Origin: Atriophallophorus winterbourni
Taxonomy: Eukaryota > Platyhelminthes > Trematoda > Plagiorchiida > Microphallidae
DNA length: 64,000 nucleotides
Direction: 5' to 3'
Assembly: GCA_013407085.1 (NCBI GenBank)
Contig: JACCGJ010016197.1
Span: 17,089-81,088 of the forward strand
Shown: in pieces, positions 47,550-58,507 of the stretch
Layout of the letters: every line of letters starts with the position of its first letter
Position numbering within the stretch: position 1 is the stretch's first letter
Position numbers and translations under genes: made by a program
Notes under the pieces: model-generated
What the model was told of the DNA's origin: nothing
Seen by the model: only the letters and a program-made list of their open reading frames with translations
Database searches by the model: none

Positions 47550-48515
47550 ATACAGTGTTAAATGCAAGATAATGTTATTTGCAGACGATATAAAGCTTTG
47601 GAGAAGCATACGTACAAATGATGACTGTGAAACTTTGCAGAAGGATCTAAACACATTGCACGATTGGTCTTTGAGAAACAAACTACCATTCAACTTCCAA
47701 AAGTGCAAGGCGTTAAACATTGGAAAGACTGTTAATTACAACTACACTCTTGGGTCCCACCAACTCGTCTGGACAACTGAAGAGAAGGATTTGGGTGTTT
47801 GGACCAGTTCAAGTCTGAAGACTTCACTGCAGTGCAAAGCGGCTTACAAAAAGGCGTCACAAGTATTGGCGTTATTGAGACGAATTTTCGGCAGATTCTC
47901 CAATCAGTCGGTGCCCCGTATCATGAACACCTACCTGAGACCAGCGATGGAGTACGCTGTTCAGGCTTGGTCACCCTGGATTCAGAAAGACATCAATCTT
48001 CTGCAGCGTATTTACCACCGAACCACAAAGCTTGTACCCGGACTAGCTGCTAAACCATATGAAGAACGTTTGAGGAGTCTCAATCTTTTCGACTTTCGCT
48101 GTCGTCGACTAAGAGGTGACCTCATACTGATGTACAATATTATGCACGTCCCTAACCATCCCTTGTCCAAACTTTTCACACGCTCGCCACCCCGTGCCAG
48201 TCGGAAACATGAACTTTCAGTGCTTATTCCCACTTCAAGACTGAACTGTCGAAGATATTCGTATGCTGTACGTGTAAGTTTCACATGGAACACCCTCCCC
48301 TCCACTGTTACACACTCAGCCAACCTGGATATTTTTAAAGCTAATTTGGACAAACACTTGAGAGACAACCCAAACTTTGATATGATTTACACTACATGAG
48401 TTTCCTGTTCTTCTTTTTTATTGTATATACCTCATAACTCCATCCTATGGTTATTGTTAAGCTAAATGCTTTTTAGACCATTACAACTTTGAATCACTTT
48501 GAATCACTTTGAACC
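47550..48515 (+). pseudogene. 5'-truncated CR1 copy (RT motif C to 3' end)
   Basis: The open frame from MLFADDIKLW (about 47569) to the stop at 48399 is intact: FADD catalytic box, LPFNFQKCKALNIGK, HQLVWTTEEKDLGVWTSSSLKTSLQCKAAYKKASQVLALLRRIFGRF, the thumb, and a complete C terminus (FTWNTLPSTVTHSANLDIFKANLDKHLRDNPNF). It lacks everything 5' of motif C. The 3' UTR ends in about 2.5 copies of gaatcacttt (48488-48513). 5' truncation is the usual result of incomplete reverse transcription. Because its frame is intact it is younger than the neighbouring scraps. Confidence 0.85.
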
Positions 48516-49200
48516 TTTCAGTTGATTTCTAATCTCCTAGCACCCAATAAGGCTGACGTCCGTCCAACTTGAATGGGCGGTAGCCCTCCGTTGCAACCTC
48601 AAAATCAATCCCACCGGCGAAAGCAGCCTCAGGCGTTAAGCTCTGCGCCAGTCGAGCCATAGGATTTATCCGGTAATTGCTGCTTCCATGGAAGGAAAAT
48701 AGAGTGTTGTCTTCATTGTGGTGTTGAGATGTATGCCAGGGCACTTCAATATGGAGAAATATCTGATGCTTGTGCGGCAAGTGTTATCTCTCATCGGCAC
48801 CACTGTAACCTAAGGAACATCTAAGTTGATACGTTTGGACAACGATGACGTCGCAGGAGTTAACTGGACGAAGTTAAATACAAATTCGGACTGCATAACG
48901 GGACTCCGTCTACGGATTTTTTTTGAGTTTGACTCCTGAAGCATTTTCCATGTTTGGATGCAGCCACAAGGCAGTGGGGATTTAGATAAGGGTTTATCTT
49001 CTCCTAGGTGAACCGCATCATAAACTTACGAGGTACACCTGCCAGAAGCAAGCTACTTTTGAGGCACCACGGAGCAGCCTTCGCCCTTTCTCCTGTCAGT
49101 AGAAGCAGATTTGCCCGGTCACACAGGATCACGCGTGCAGCCCAGAAGCTGGACTTGGTTGTCAGAAGCTATATGAGGCGCAAGCCATTAGAGTATTTTT
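48516..49200 (+). repeat. Repeat family C, direct copy after CR1 3' end
   Basis: Same family as 3190-3835 (inverted) and as the left parts of B1/B2; begins right after the CR1 tail (cagttgatttctaatctcctag). Unknown class. Confidence 0.75.
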
Positions 49201-51629
49201 GAGATTGGGAGCTTACCCCAAAAACCGCTTCGGTCGTGACATGCATGAAAAAATGAAACATGAACATCATAATGCATTATACTAAAACTAATTTAACTTG
49301 TTATTGCTTGAATTGGTTTTAGATATTGGCTATGTTATTGAAAGATAACGAAATAATCGCTTCTGTATGCAAAGGATCAGTCTAAATCAATTGATGGCTC
49401 TCGCCTCTGCCGTCATTAAAATACCGCACCTAAGTTCTCATGAAACGTTGTCACGAATCGTAAGCTGCGCAAATAACGCGTCTTCAGGTTCAACTCTGTG
49501 GCCCATGTTGACTAGCTGGGACAATTTTTGTGCAACAATTTTGGGTGATTTCCGTTTTGCGTCCCATGGTCAACCTACCGCGCACCATCGAATCAGATCA
49601 ACTGTTAACCAATCTTCAAATGGTTGTCTAATCTTCGAAAACGGTCCAGTTCTAAATTAGATATTTACTAGGGGCGTCGTCGTTTATACAAACAAGATTG
49701 GTCATGTCATATATTTTAGTTAAATTAAAAGGAACAGTCATAGTATGTCTGAATTGAAACTAAACAGGATATTGTTTTAAATTTAATGAACAGAATAAGA
49801 GGGAAATGTGAGGGCAATAAAGTTTTTCGATTACAAAAATCGTTGGATGCATTTTGATTTCTGTGAATAAAATGGAATAATGGTTTGTAATTTCTGGGAG
49901 GTGAGCATCATGAAAAATGACTTTGATAAGCGTCTTGAAAGCTTAGCCGGAAATCTGTTTGCGATTTTGTCATTTCTTAATCATCTAACTTTTAACAGAA
50001 CTAGTATTGGTGTCAAATTCAAAATCTATGTTACGGAATAATTTGAGAATTCTGTTCTTTCGATCCCCCTACTCTAAAGTCCATCAAATGTAATTTAACA
50101 TAGCAAGTAGCAGATTAATCGACCAATGGTCTACTTATAAATAACATCCCAGAATTTATCCAATGAAAAGTATGGATGTTGCTGCAATTCATTTTATATG
50201 ATTTTGCGCGAAAGAAAATATGCAACTGTGGCTTTCTTCAGGCGCAAAGGAAAAACACAAAAACTAAATTGAACAGGACTACTTCGCGGTTCGGTTTTAG
50301 GGTAGAATGCTGTTTGGGGGTTGGAATGGGATAATGATGTTTTGGCCTTCTTGGGTCGATGTCAACTATGTCGACCATCACAAGCACATTGTGGTTTCAT
50401 GCTCCACGACGGTTTGAATGATTCGGAGGAACGTTATCTCCGTCAGGGCTCACCGCCATAGGCAATACTCGGTCGTACGTACCAATTGCACTTTTCGTTC
50501 ACCATTTTGATAGCAGAATGAAAGAGGTAATGCAAAGCATAAAATTTATGCAAAATAGTAACACTTAGTGGTTTATAGATCACTCATTAATTGGTTCACG
50601 TTGTATAAAAATTCACGAGAGAAACAGCGCTCGTTTAAAAAAAATCGTTTCAAAATTCCTAATATATTCCCAAAAACTAATTTAGGTAATATTTTATTGT
50701 TTTGTTATTCATAAATTCTCACGCGTCATCATTTTATATACATTACACTTGTGTTTCATATGTTAACTTTTAGTAAGTAAATTGCAATCGGTTTTTTTCA
50801 ACATACTTCGGTCACGATTCACGAAAAAAAGCGCGTTCTGAATTGAAAACTACGATTTAATGCGATCGAGGAAGACGCAAACGCAAATTGTTACTTTTAC
50901 TCGCAACGCATTTTCATGTAACTGTACTCGCATTCTCTGTAGTGAATGTCCAATAGAATACTGATGACACATTTGATGCTTAGCTGCATGCATTTTGCCA
51001 AGATAAAGATGTAGACCAAAACTCACATAACTGGTATTTGGATTACAAATTTAGCCAACGAGAACCTCATTACGGTTAGCACTGACAGCGGGTGCATCAC
51101 ATAAGAATATGATGATTTAATAACCCATCAAATTTTACATGATAATACATGACATATTCTATCGGAAAATTTTGCACAGCTATACGCACCACTCGATCGT
51201 TTATTGAACCTCCCAAATGGTTTGATTGGTCTTTGTTTAGGAGATAAATGTATAATCCACACATCCTTAGCTTACAATTGATGGTTAACGCTATGTTCTC
51301 ATTGTGAGTTCTACAGAGCGACTCCTGTTTTCCTAGTGGGATCCATATCGAGAAATATCATGTATCGCCACCGCCGTTAAAACAAATGATGTCCTTTCAG
51401 TTAAAAGTCGTCATATTAAATATCATCTTAACTACGACCGCTTTTCCTTCTACGGACTTGTTGTAGTAAACTCTGAAGCGGTAATATGACCTACATTACA
51501 GAACACGTCTACATTCATTATTCTGTTTATTCAGGATACATTCAATTTCCAATCGTAGCTACTAAAATGGAAGGATCTTCGCATAGTACGTAGCTGATCA
51601 AGATTTCACAGTTGTATACTAAGGCATTG
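49201..51629 (-). repeat. Long dispersed repeat, inverted copy (with 1.26-kb extra segment)
   Basis: Colinear reverse complement of about 3150-1720. The segment 49430-50690 has no counterpart there and is either an insertion here or a deletion in the other copy; I recognise no protein or terminal repeats in it. Sequence identity is moderate, so the duplication is old. Confidence 0.7.
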
Positions 51630-51632
51630 AAC

Positions 51633-51692
51633 ATGCAGGCGGTGATCAGAATCGCAATTTTCTTCGCTGTCGGATTGCTCCTTTCTTGGCAG
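51633..51692 (+). CDS. Candidate signal-peptide exon in the long repeat (20 codons)
   Basis: The plus strand reads MQAVIRIAIFFAVGLLLSWQ and is followed immediately by GTAGTT, a possible splice donor. The two homologous copies (minus strand from ATG at 280 and at about 1999) read MQALITIAIFFDVR and then TAG, so only this copy is open. Either this is a live first exon in a segment whose duplicates are pseudogenised, or the leader-like peptide is chance in a repeat. No other exons identified. Confidence 0.35.
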
Positions 51693-52125
51693 GTAGTTCA
51701 ATGGGGACAAATTGAGAGCACCTTCGTCCTCGTAAACTATTGATTTCAGTATCCCGCTGAGAATATGGATTGCTTATAGCAAAATTTATAAAATTTTAGC
51801 TGAAATCTCAAACATATATCATATAGGTTTGTTAACATATTATCAAGAATTTTAACAAAATATAAATATATAATCTCGCGTTTTTACACATTTTTTATAC
51901 GTGTTTACAAAAAAATTCTTTCAAATATGTTGCAGGAATCGCGAAGTGTAAGTTATGAAATATTCTGTCTATCTAGCTACAGTTCCACTGCACAATTTAT
52001 CTATATTTTTACAGTTTTCATTTATTACCTGACAATAATCGGGCAAAAGTAAACCGTTTATTTCGAGCCATATTTTTAGTTAATGAGATTCCCGGTCAAG
52101 TTTGTATTGCCTCGCGGGACAGAGC
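51693..52125 (-). repeat. Long dispersed repeat, inverted copy, continuing
   Basis: Matches the reverse complement of about 1720-1310 (for example cctgcaacatatttgaaag and the cattaactaaaa/aaataaacggttt blocks). Confidence 0.65.
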
Positions 52126-52171
52126 AAGATTATTTTTCAAAGTAATGTGTTGCTCACATCCCCATCCCTTG

Positions 52172-52216
52172 CACACCACTACCGGAGGACGGCAAACAGC
52201 CAAAAACCGGTAGTGG
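52172..52216 (+). ncRNA. Decayed hammerhead, first unit
   Basis: AGGACGA replaces CUGANGA and AAAAA replaces GAAA. The ACCGGUAGUGG segment is intact and pairs with the upstream CCACUACCGG, so it folds as a long hairpin rather than a hammerhead. Confidence 0.5.
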
Positions 52217-52417
52217 AGTGTAAGATATGGGGATGTGAGCAACACATTACTTTGGTCATCCATAAGCGCCATGAGTGTTTTGACCAATAATCACTTTGTG
52301 ATTCTGTGTCTGAAAATCGTGGTTCGTTGTACGAACCCTATATAACAGTGGCATACAAGCATAACTTTGTATACCACTTTATCACTGTTTCAAGGCTCAC
52401 TGAACCTGATCTAACTG

Positions 52418-52461
52418 TCTCCACCTGACGACGGCAAACAGCCAGAAACCGGTAGTGTTGT
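52418..52461 (+). ncRNA. Hammerhead ribozyme, second unit
   Basis: CUGACGA, stem II GGC/GCC with AAACA loop (outer pair C-A mismatched), GAAA, loop-less stem III ACC/GGU, then triplet GUA followed by GUG pairing with CAC of stem I. Core boxes are intact; GUA is an allowed cleavage triplet. The weak stem II closing pair may reduce activity. Confidence 0.65.
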
Positions 52462-52599
52462 GTAAGGGATGGGGATGTGAGCAACACATTACTTTGGTCA
52501 TCCATAAGCGTCTTGAGTGCTTTGACCAAGAATCACTTTGTGATTCTGTGTCTGAAAATCGTGGTTCGTTGAACGAACCCTATATAAAGATTATTTTTC

Positions 52600-53170
52600 G
52601 TTTGTAAGGTTATATCGGCAAAAAACGGATTAGTCCTATTGTCGTACAGTTGTCCGCTATGCTCGAAAAATTGTAGACGAAATTTGATTATGCATCGAAA
52701 ATCCCGTTCGCATTGTTACTCCCTTCAATCCGACCAATAGATATTACTCTCTGTCTGGTCGACCTTGAAAGTGCGAAATTGGCCCTTATGATAATCGTGT
52801 TTCTACGTTTGCGGGATAAAGCCAAACGACGGTTAGATTGTATATTCCAGGACGTCATATCGATCCCATGGCATTCCAAAATAAAAGCATGCATTTGTTA
52901 CGCGATTGAAAAGACAGTTCGCCAAGTTTATATGAATCGAAATCAAAACCGTAAGTTAATACCCGTGAAGATGAAAAAGAAACGTTTCTATCAACTTGAC
53001 CTCTGATTGGGTTAATTGCGTTGTTATTTAAGGTAATTGAGTCCATCATAGCTGACAATTTGCAACACCAATTTGATAGAAATAAACAAATAGCGGAAGG
53101 GAATGGTTTTCTTTGAATGTGGAGGCTGAGGAATACAAGCGTATACCAGTAATTATTTATTATTGAAACA
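52600..53170 (-). repeat. Long dispersed repeat, inverted copy, distal end
   Basis: Reverse complement of about 1300-660: cgatgcataatcaaatttcg with 1207-1225, accttgaaagtgcgaaattg with about 1120-1145, and cagtaattatttattattg with about 670-690. Confidence 0.7.
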
Positions 53171-54979
53171 CGAACAACTCATTGCTTCGAAATTGATAAG
53201 TGACATGACCCTAATATACAAATGATACTCAAAAGATATGATTTTTTTGCCACGCATTACATGGGCTTCGCGTGTTTCAGCTAATCCAGCAAGCCGAAAA
53301 GGTATTTGCTATTTTTATTATTTTGTATGGGATCTTCAAATTAAACTATGAATGAGTGATAAACAGCTTCATACGTGTTTGCAAATTTTCAGCGAATAGA
53401 AACGAATTTGTTACGGGTTTGCACGCATTTCCGTCACAGACCCCACAATCGGTGTCGTAATATTCGCAAACATCACGTCGCGCCGGTACCCTAGGGATCA
53501 ACATGCTTTAAATACATCTCATTTATTAGTCCTGATTTATAGCAAATTGCTTTCTTTGTCAATAAATTTTCATTAATTATCATTAATAGGAACACGCGTT
53601 TCAATGTCTGAAAGCTCATATACTACTCATTATTAAAATCTGACTTCAAAACAAAATCGCGAGAGAGTTCGCAAAATTCATTGGCTAGTATATACACTCA
53701 AACTGAAATAGACTGAACAGCGATACAATCAGAGTAACCTAACATTGTCTTTTATTATTAGTTTCACTACAAACTATTGTGTTAAAATAATTCTATAGCC
53801 TGCGTGATAAAATTGAACACATAAGAATACATACCATAATTTGACGCGAAAACGCTTTTTCTGATGGAAATCGTATAATTCAGTATCTTCTTCTGTAGAA
53901 ACGTCATTCAATTGGATCCCATTTTAAAAATTCGGTTGAAGCTTGATTTACAACCAAACATTTCAAGCATATCTCGTATGTATCCCCAGAAAACTAAGAA
54001 TGCTTCATCGAGTATAAACGTTTGTTCGTTATTATTCGTTGATGATTGCTTACCATCAATTTATTATACCTTTTATCTCAAAGCGATATATTTGAACAAT
54101 CACTACCAGTTCATTTTGTCGATTACATTGCGAGAACCTAAGGTTAAGTTTGAGCTACGCAACCCGTGTTTGGTAGGGTAATATGATATTTACTTACTAG
54201 TTACGACGCATATCAAACCACTAGCTTAAGTATTTACTCCAGTATATAACTTTGATAAACACTTGGCCACTTATCTACATCACAACTTTCCATTCTGTGC
54301 CTCGGTATGTGTTTTACTATGCAATTATCAAAATGTGCCAACCGGCACTGTTGTTGCCGCTATCAGGGTCAAGCCAATTACCCGAGATTGCTTTCAATGG
54401 CAATTGTGGCATGAAAATCGTCCGTCATCATACATTAGCAACAATCATTTTTTTATTTTAAACGTGTAATTTTTATTCAAATTGAGAAGCTAGATAATGC
54501 ATACTTTAATGTTGGGCGGCCGACGAGTAAAAGAGGTTTATATTACTTATCAGGCCATCAATCACGCCTATGGCAGTTGTTTTTCGACGACCATATGTAT
54601 TGGCGATTAGATTTTGTCACACATGTCATGGTTTGCGAAAGAGATATGATAGCACTTGTAATTGACCCGATGAGTTGGGAAGAGCATGCACTTGACCGCT
54701 CACTTTAGAGTCAGTGTTTCATGGGTCACCTTCAAATAAGGAGCACAGCTAATCGACAGTCACGCATTCAGCTTGCAATTGACATCGTTTAATAGAGTAC
54801 CACCAATCGCCTTGAGCGCTGGTTTAGAGAGTGATCATCGTGAAATGAACAACTTAGACATTTTAGGCACTGTGGAGCATGAACTGATCATGCGACAGAA
54901 ACGTACTTCAATGGTTCACATTGACAGGCAGAGGCAAACAACGGCAAGATGTAAGAGAAATGCAATTATTCTCTAAAAC
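53171..54979. other. No recognised gene; possible very old hammerhead-family scrap near 53.42 kb
   Basis: About 1.8 kb AT-rich. The block gtttgcacgcatttccgtcacagacccc at about 53415-53442 resembles the monomer boundary of the retrozyme family, without a recognisable core. Frames 53912-54181 and 54263-54469 show no motif. Confidence 0.35.
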
Positions 54980-55171
54980 ATTGTTTGCATCCAAAATGCA
55001 CATTTGCATGCATTTCCATCAGACACCCCCCCACGACACGTTACGTGCTGTTTGCACTCATCTGGTTGGAATTGTAAATGCATGCAAATGAGCATTTTAC
55101 AGGTGATTGAAAAGGTTGTTCTTAATACCCTTATCCAACAGAGGCATACAAGCACTAATTGTTTGCATCCA
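54980..55171 (-). mobile_element. Hammerhead-family insertion with 14-bp target duplication
   Basis: The insert 54994-55157 (164 bp) is flanked by perfect direct repeats attgtttgcatcca (54980-54993 and 55158-55171). It contains a retrozyme-family hammerhead on the minus strand bracketed by a 15-bp inverted repeat (catttgcatgcattt at 55001-55015 and its complement at 55076-55090). It continues with the monomer body (gattgaaaaggttgttc ... tatccaacagaggcataca) in the opposite orientation to the ribozyme. The same fold-back logic is seen at 52.1 kb. Confidence 0.75.
55027..55069 (-). ncRNA. Degenerate hammerhead ribozyme
   Basis: CAGAUGA replaces CUGAUGA and GUAA replaces GAAA. Stem II GUGC/GCAC with AAACA loop is perfect; the GUC triplet followed by GUGGGG is retained. 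Two core substitutions predict inactivity. Confidence 0.6.
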
Positions 55172-56179
55172 TTTCGTACCTTAGAATATTGTGGATATGC
55201 CTTAAGCATATTTTTAAAGTTGTGTAAAATGGCGGGACCCAAAAAGTCACATTCTGATTCATATCCACTGTGCAACCGATCCCACGATTATCAAGAATAA
55301 AATCTGAATGATGGAAATAAATTAAATGCAATATACTAATGCAGTATTTTGGTAACGTTCCTTTTCTGACACAGAAGATTCGTCAGACCATGGATGATAC
55401 TCAAGACAAAGGAGCATTACAAACACGGCCTCTATCGTTACCTTGCCGCTGTGCTGCTCAAGTAATTCAGGATGGGGCAGAGATCGCCACAATCTTGCAT
55501 TTAGCATTTATGCGAATGTATGTTGCTAATATTCAACTTATGCTCAATATTTAATTAGATTTCTCTATTTATTTCAAAAATATTGTTTTTTGGTAACTCA
55601 ATTGGTCATGCACTTTCATGGATGTGAGCCACACTGTCAACAGAACTTGACCGTCTACCCTTGTACCAGATTTATATGAATAAGCACACACTGGTCATGC
55701 ATATCTAGCTTGACGCCCCACAGTTTAACCTTAGGCTGCTATATGGTACGTTCAAATGCTGAAATGGACATGTACACTGTCCTGACAATCACACTTGACA
55801 TGACGAGGATTCTGTGACTGAAGTGAAATGTTACCCAAACCTCTTTAACCGATTGCATACGAATCTCTTTGCTACATAAGTACACGATCGGTTCCAAACA
55901 TTTTATTATCAAGAATGACTGATCATATTTAATCTCTACTTCAGCGTTAGAACAACTACAAACAGGTTAGTAAATGTGTTTTATACTTTCATCTATATGG
56001 CTGAGCGTGTTCATATTATAAGCTTGAAACTATGAATCAGCAGAAATCTCCAGGCTCGGTGTTTGTGGTTGAACTCCATTTAAAACGTTGAAGCCATCTG
56101 CGAAATAGTAGATATTTATTGCCCCGCTAAACATCTCGAAGCTCGATAATCTGTATTAACTTCTGGGACTAATGAAAAC
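55172..56179. other. No recognised gene
   Basis: Spacer; frames of about 60-70 codons on both strands at 55322-55554 overlap each other and show no family. Confidence 0.45.
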
Positions 56180-56910
56180 TCACTGAGAAAACATTAATGA
56201 TAGTTTACAGTCATTTCGCGCCGAATTACTCACTATTTCATTGATTAAATACTGTTTTGCTTGTTTGCGGCTGGCCTCATTAATGTCTGGAATCACGCTA
56301 GCCCAAGCTCGTTCATTGTAGGCGAGATCGTTGTATCTCTTAAACCAGTCTCGTTTACACCTGCGAACACTGGAGACGGTGCCCATTCCTAGGGCGTCTA
56401 CATTCCGATTCACAGTCGACAGCCAGGTCTTCATTTGACCAACTTCTCGCCGACGCCAGGTACGAACGGGTTTGGGATCGAGGACGAGTTTCGTGAGCTC
56501 AGAGTCTGTCTTTAGAGGATGTGGCCAAAGCAGCTCATTCTTCGCCGTTGAATGTGGCGCAAAGTGGGGGTAATCCGCTGCATCGTGCTGGAACGGCAGC
56601 GTTAGATACTAGGTTAGTTAATCGGATGCCCAAGATTACCTAGGGAACCGATGGTCGAACACTTCTGAAAATCTACATCCTGTGACCTCAGTGGCCATGT
56701 CTCGCATCAATAAAGCAGTACATGGCGGATCGCTGCTTGATAACCACGTATTTGCGTTTCCAGACTGATCGCAGGCTCTCGCTAAAGGATGCCTTTTAAC
56801 TGCAAAAACGCATTGTGCGCACGATCAACCCTCAACTTGACTTTTACCTGACCATTGCGCAAAATACATGAACCGAGGTATTTGAAGACCGGATCATACT
56901 TGATCGAGTA
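56180..56910 (-). pseudogene. RTE-like LINE, reverse transcriptase C-terminal fragment
   Basis: The minus strand from about 56905 reads FKYLGSCILRNGQVKVKLRVDRAHNAFLQLKGIL, then RGYQAAIRHVLLY and CETWPLRSQDVDFQ (about 56680), MSCFGHIL (about 56540), and in frame 56434-56180 MKTWLSTVNRNVDALGMGTVSSVRRCKRDWFKRYNDLAYNERAWASVIPDINEAS, the extreme C terminus. Stops and frameshifts in between. A different subfamily from the fragments at 3.8 and 15.2 kb. Confidence 0.8.
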
Positions 56911-57344
56911 TGTCCAACATTTTATTGAAAAGCATAAACGAATTGCCAAATACATTAGTGAAATTATCGTCGAAAACGAAAAGTTTTAACACGAGCCTAA
57001 CTTGAATGGGCTCTTAAAAAGCAAATTACAAGCAATCGAACTACCACGACCCATCACTCAAACTGGATTAGCGAATCGATCTGAAGATTGTGGAAAAGTT
57101 ATTCGACAGTAATCTGATACAGTTTCGGCAAGTGTCATACAAGCGCAACTGGTTTATTATTCTTCCACTGTTTCAAGCGCATTTTCATTATTCACGAGGT
57201 GAAATAAACCCCAAAGTTTAGAAAACAAAATTAGAAAAACAATAGAGAAATGCGGTTCACACGGAATAGATAAAATATACATCAAACTTCTTGCCCTGCT
57301 GTCCTTCAAATTAGCAATCCCGATGTCTTGTTCAATATATTGTG
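56911..57344. other. No recognised gene
   Basis: AT-rich spacer. Confidence 0.4.
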
Positions 57345-57950
57345 TCAAGCAAAAAAACCTGCAAACCTGCCCCGATTAATCCCATTTTCATACGTAGCGA
57401 GAAGAAAAATAAATTAGGTTATTCTCCGAGAGCTTTAAAACCAGTGTTATGTAAAGAAAAGGAGACAATCATAGCTGATGCGTTGCTAACTCAATTCGAG
57501 ACCAATAGAATAATAGCTAAAGCACAACATGGATTCTGCAAATAAACGATTTAGTGCGACTAATGAGTCTGGCATAAGCTCTTTTCGATTCTCTTCGCCC
57601 ACGGAGTAGACGGTAAACTTCATGAATTGATGTAAGATTGGTTAATATCTCATCATTCTATGTTGAGATACTCAGACGCTAAACGAATCCACGGTGCATT
57701 GAATCTACAGATTTGACGGCATTTAATGGTAGATTACTTACAAGGTTGCAAGATAAAGTCGTTCAAAACAGGCTACAGCGACCCACTAGACAACAGTTTG
57801 GGAAACCACTGCATGGAATGTCTGTCATTTCGCAGTCTTATCGACCTATTAACCTACTGCATGAAATAGATCTTATGGCCAGATTGGTATTTGTGGTTTA
57901 TTTATTAAAACTATATTTTGATCAAAATTTCCGTGCAGTGTAATCTCTTT
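57345..57950 (+). pseudogene. LINE reverse transcriptase scrap (weak)
   Basis: The frame 57342-57545 contains YSPRALKPVLCKEKETIIADALLTQFETNRIIAKAQHGFCK, resembling the finger region NYRPVSL...VxKxMExIIxxxLxxxLExNxLIxxxQHGF of CR1-type RTs. Downstream sequence is too decayed to read. Confidence 0.5.
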
Positions 57951-58046
57951 ATCAATTGTAAGAGGCTTTCTTTCAATAAATTACAGTTTATATGAATGCG
58001 AAAGCAAGTAAGTTTACCTCTTTTTTATATAACCCTTTCAGGACGG

Positions 58047-58066
58047 ATGTAACCTTTTGGTTACAT
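58047..58066. repeat. 20-bp subterminal palindrome, left
   Basis: ATGTAACC and GGTTACAT around TTTT, 14 bp inside the left end. Likely a transposase or host-factor binding site, by analogy with internal repeats of piggyBac ends. Confidence 0.6.
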
Positions 58067-58386
58067 GAACTTCGCAAGTCATTTTAAGCTAATTCTAACT
58101 AAATTTTCCGAATTTTTTTGCACGGCGGCATACAGAATTTGGTCAACTGCAGGGTGGTTTTCTTCTTTGTTCGCAATAATCATTGACTTGTCCACAGTGA
58201 ACGAGAAAGTATATGCTGGTACGGGTTTCGAACGTATCCTCACAATTCGCAGTTTTGTGAGCCGTGTGAAAGTCTCAGTTATTATAAATTTTGTTCCAAT
58301 ATAAACTTAGTCATGCCTACAAAGACACTATGTAAAAAAAATTGGAATAAATCAGAAAATCTTCGAAATGCGTTGCGTTTAAATAG

Positions 58387-58406
58387 ATGTAACCTTTATG
58401 TTACAT
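58387..58406. repeat. 20-bp palindrome, internal copy
   Basis: ATGTAACC ... ATGTTACAT, imperfect. Together with the adjacent ccggcagaagtca it forms an inverted match of about 20 bp to the right-hand copy and its flank (59599-59618), framing the transposase-coding region. Confidence 0.6.
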
Positions 58407-58507
58407 CCGGCAGAAGTCACCAAAATCGTACAGGCCTGTTGGAAGTGTCTCACGACCGTGTAGCGCTCATTGTTTCCATGGCAGATCGCACGATCGATAA
58501 CTGCTGA

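Larger units (their letters stand above)
52126..52599 (+). mobile_element. Dimeric hammerhead-family element with 13-bp target duplication
   Basis: The insert 52139-52586 (448 bp) lies between perfect direct repeats aagattatttttc (52126-52138 and 52587-52599). The inverted paralogue near 1302-1312 shows the same surroundings with a single gaaaaata, i.e. the empty site. The insert contains two units, spaced 242 bp by the gacggcaaacagcc landmark (52188, 52430). The first unit is preceded by a fold-back segment that is the reverse complement of its own 3' flank (arms of about 45 bp, 52139-52184 and 52204-52254). Both units end in a ggttcg-hairpin block and ctatataa. A partial inverted leading repeat and a downstream direct unit recall Penelope-like element ends. 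Confidence 0.8.

Noticed and set aside
52288..52345. ggttcgttgtacgaacc hairpin resembling a tRNA T-arm or Pol III B box
   Set aside because: It is part of the hammerhead repeat; no cloverleaf or A box at proper spacing could be made out, so not called a tRNA, though a Pol III promoter role is possible.
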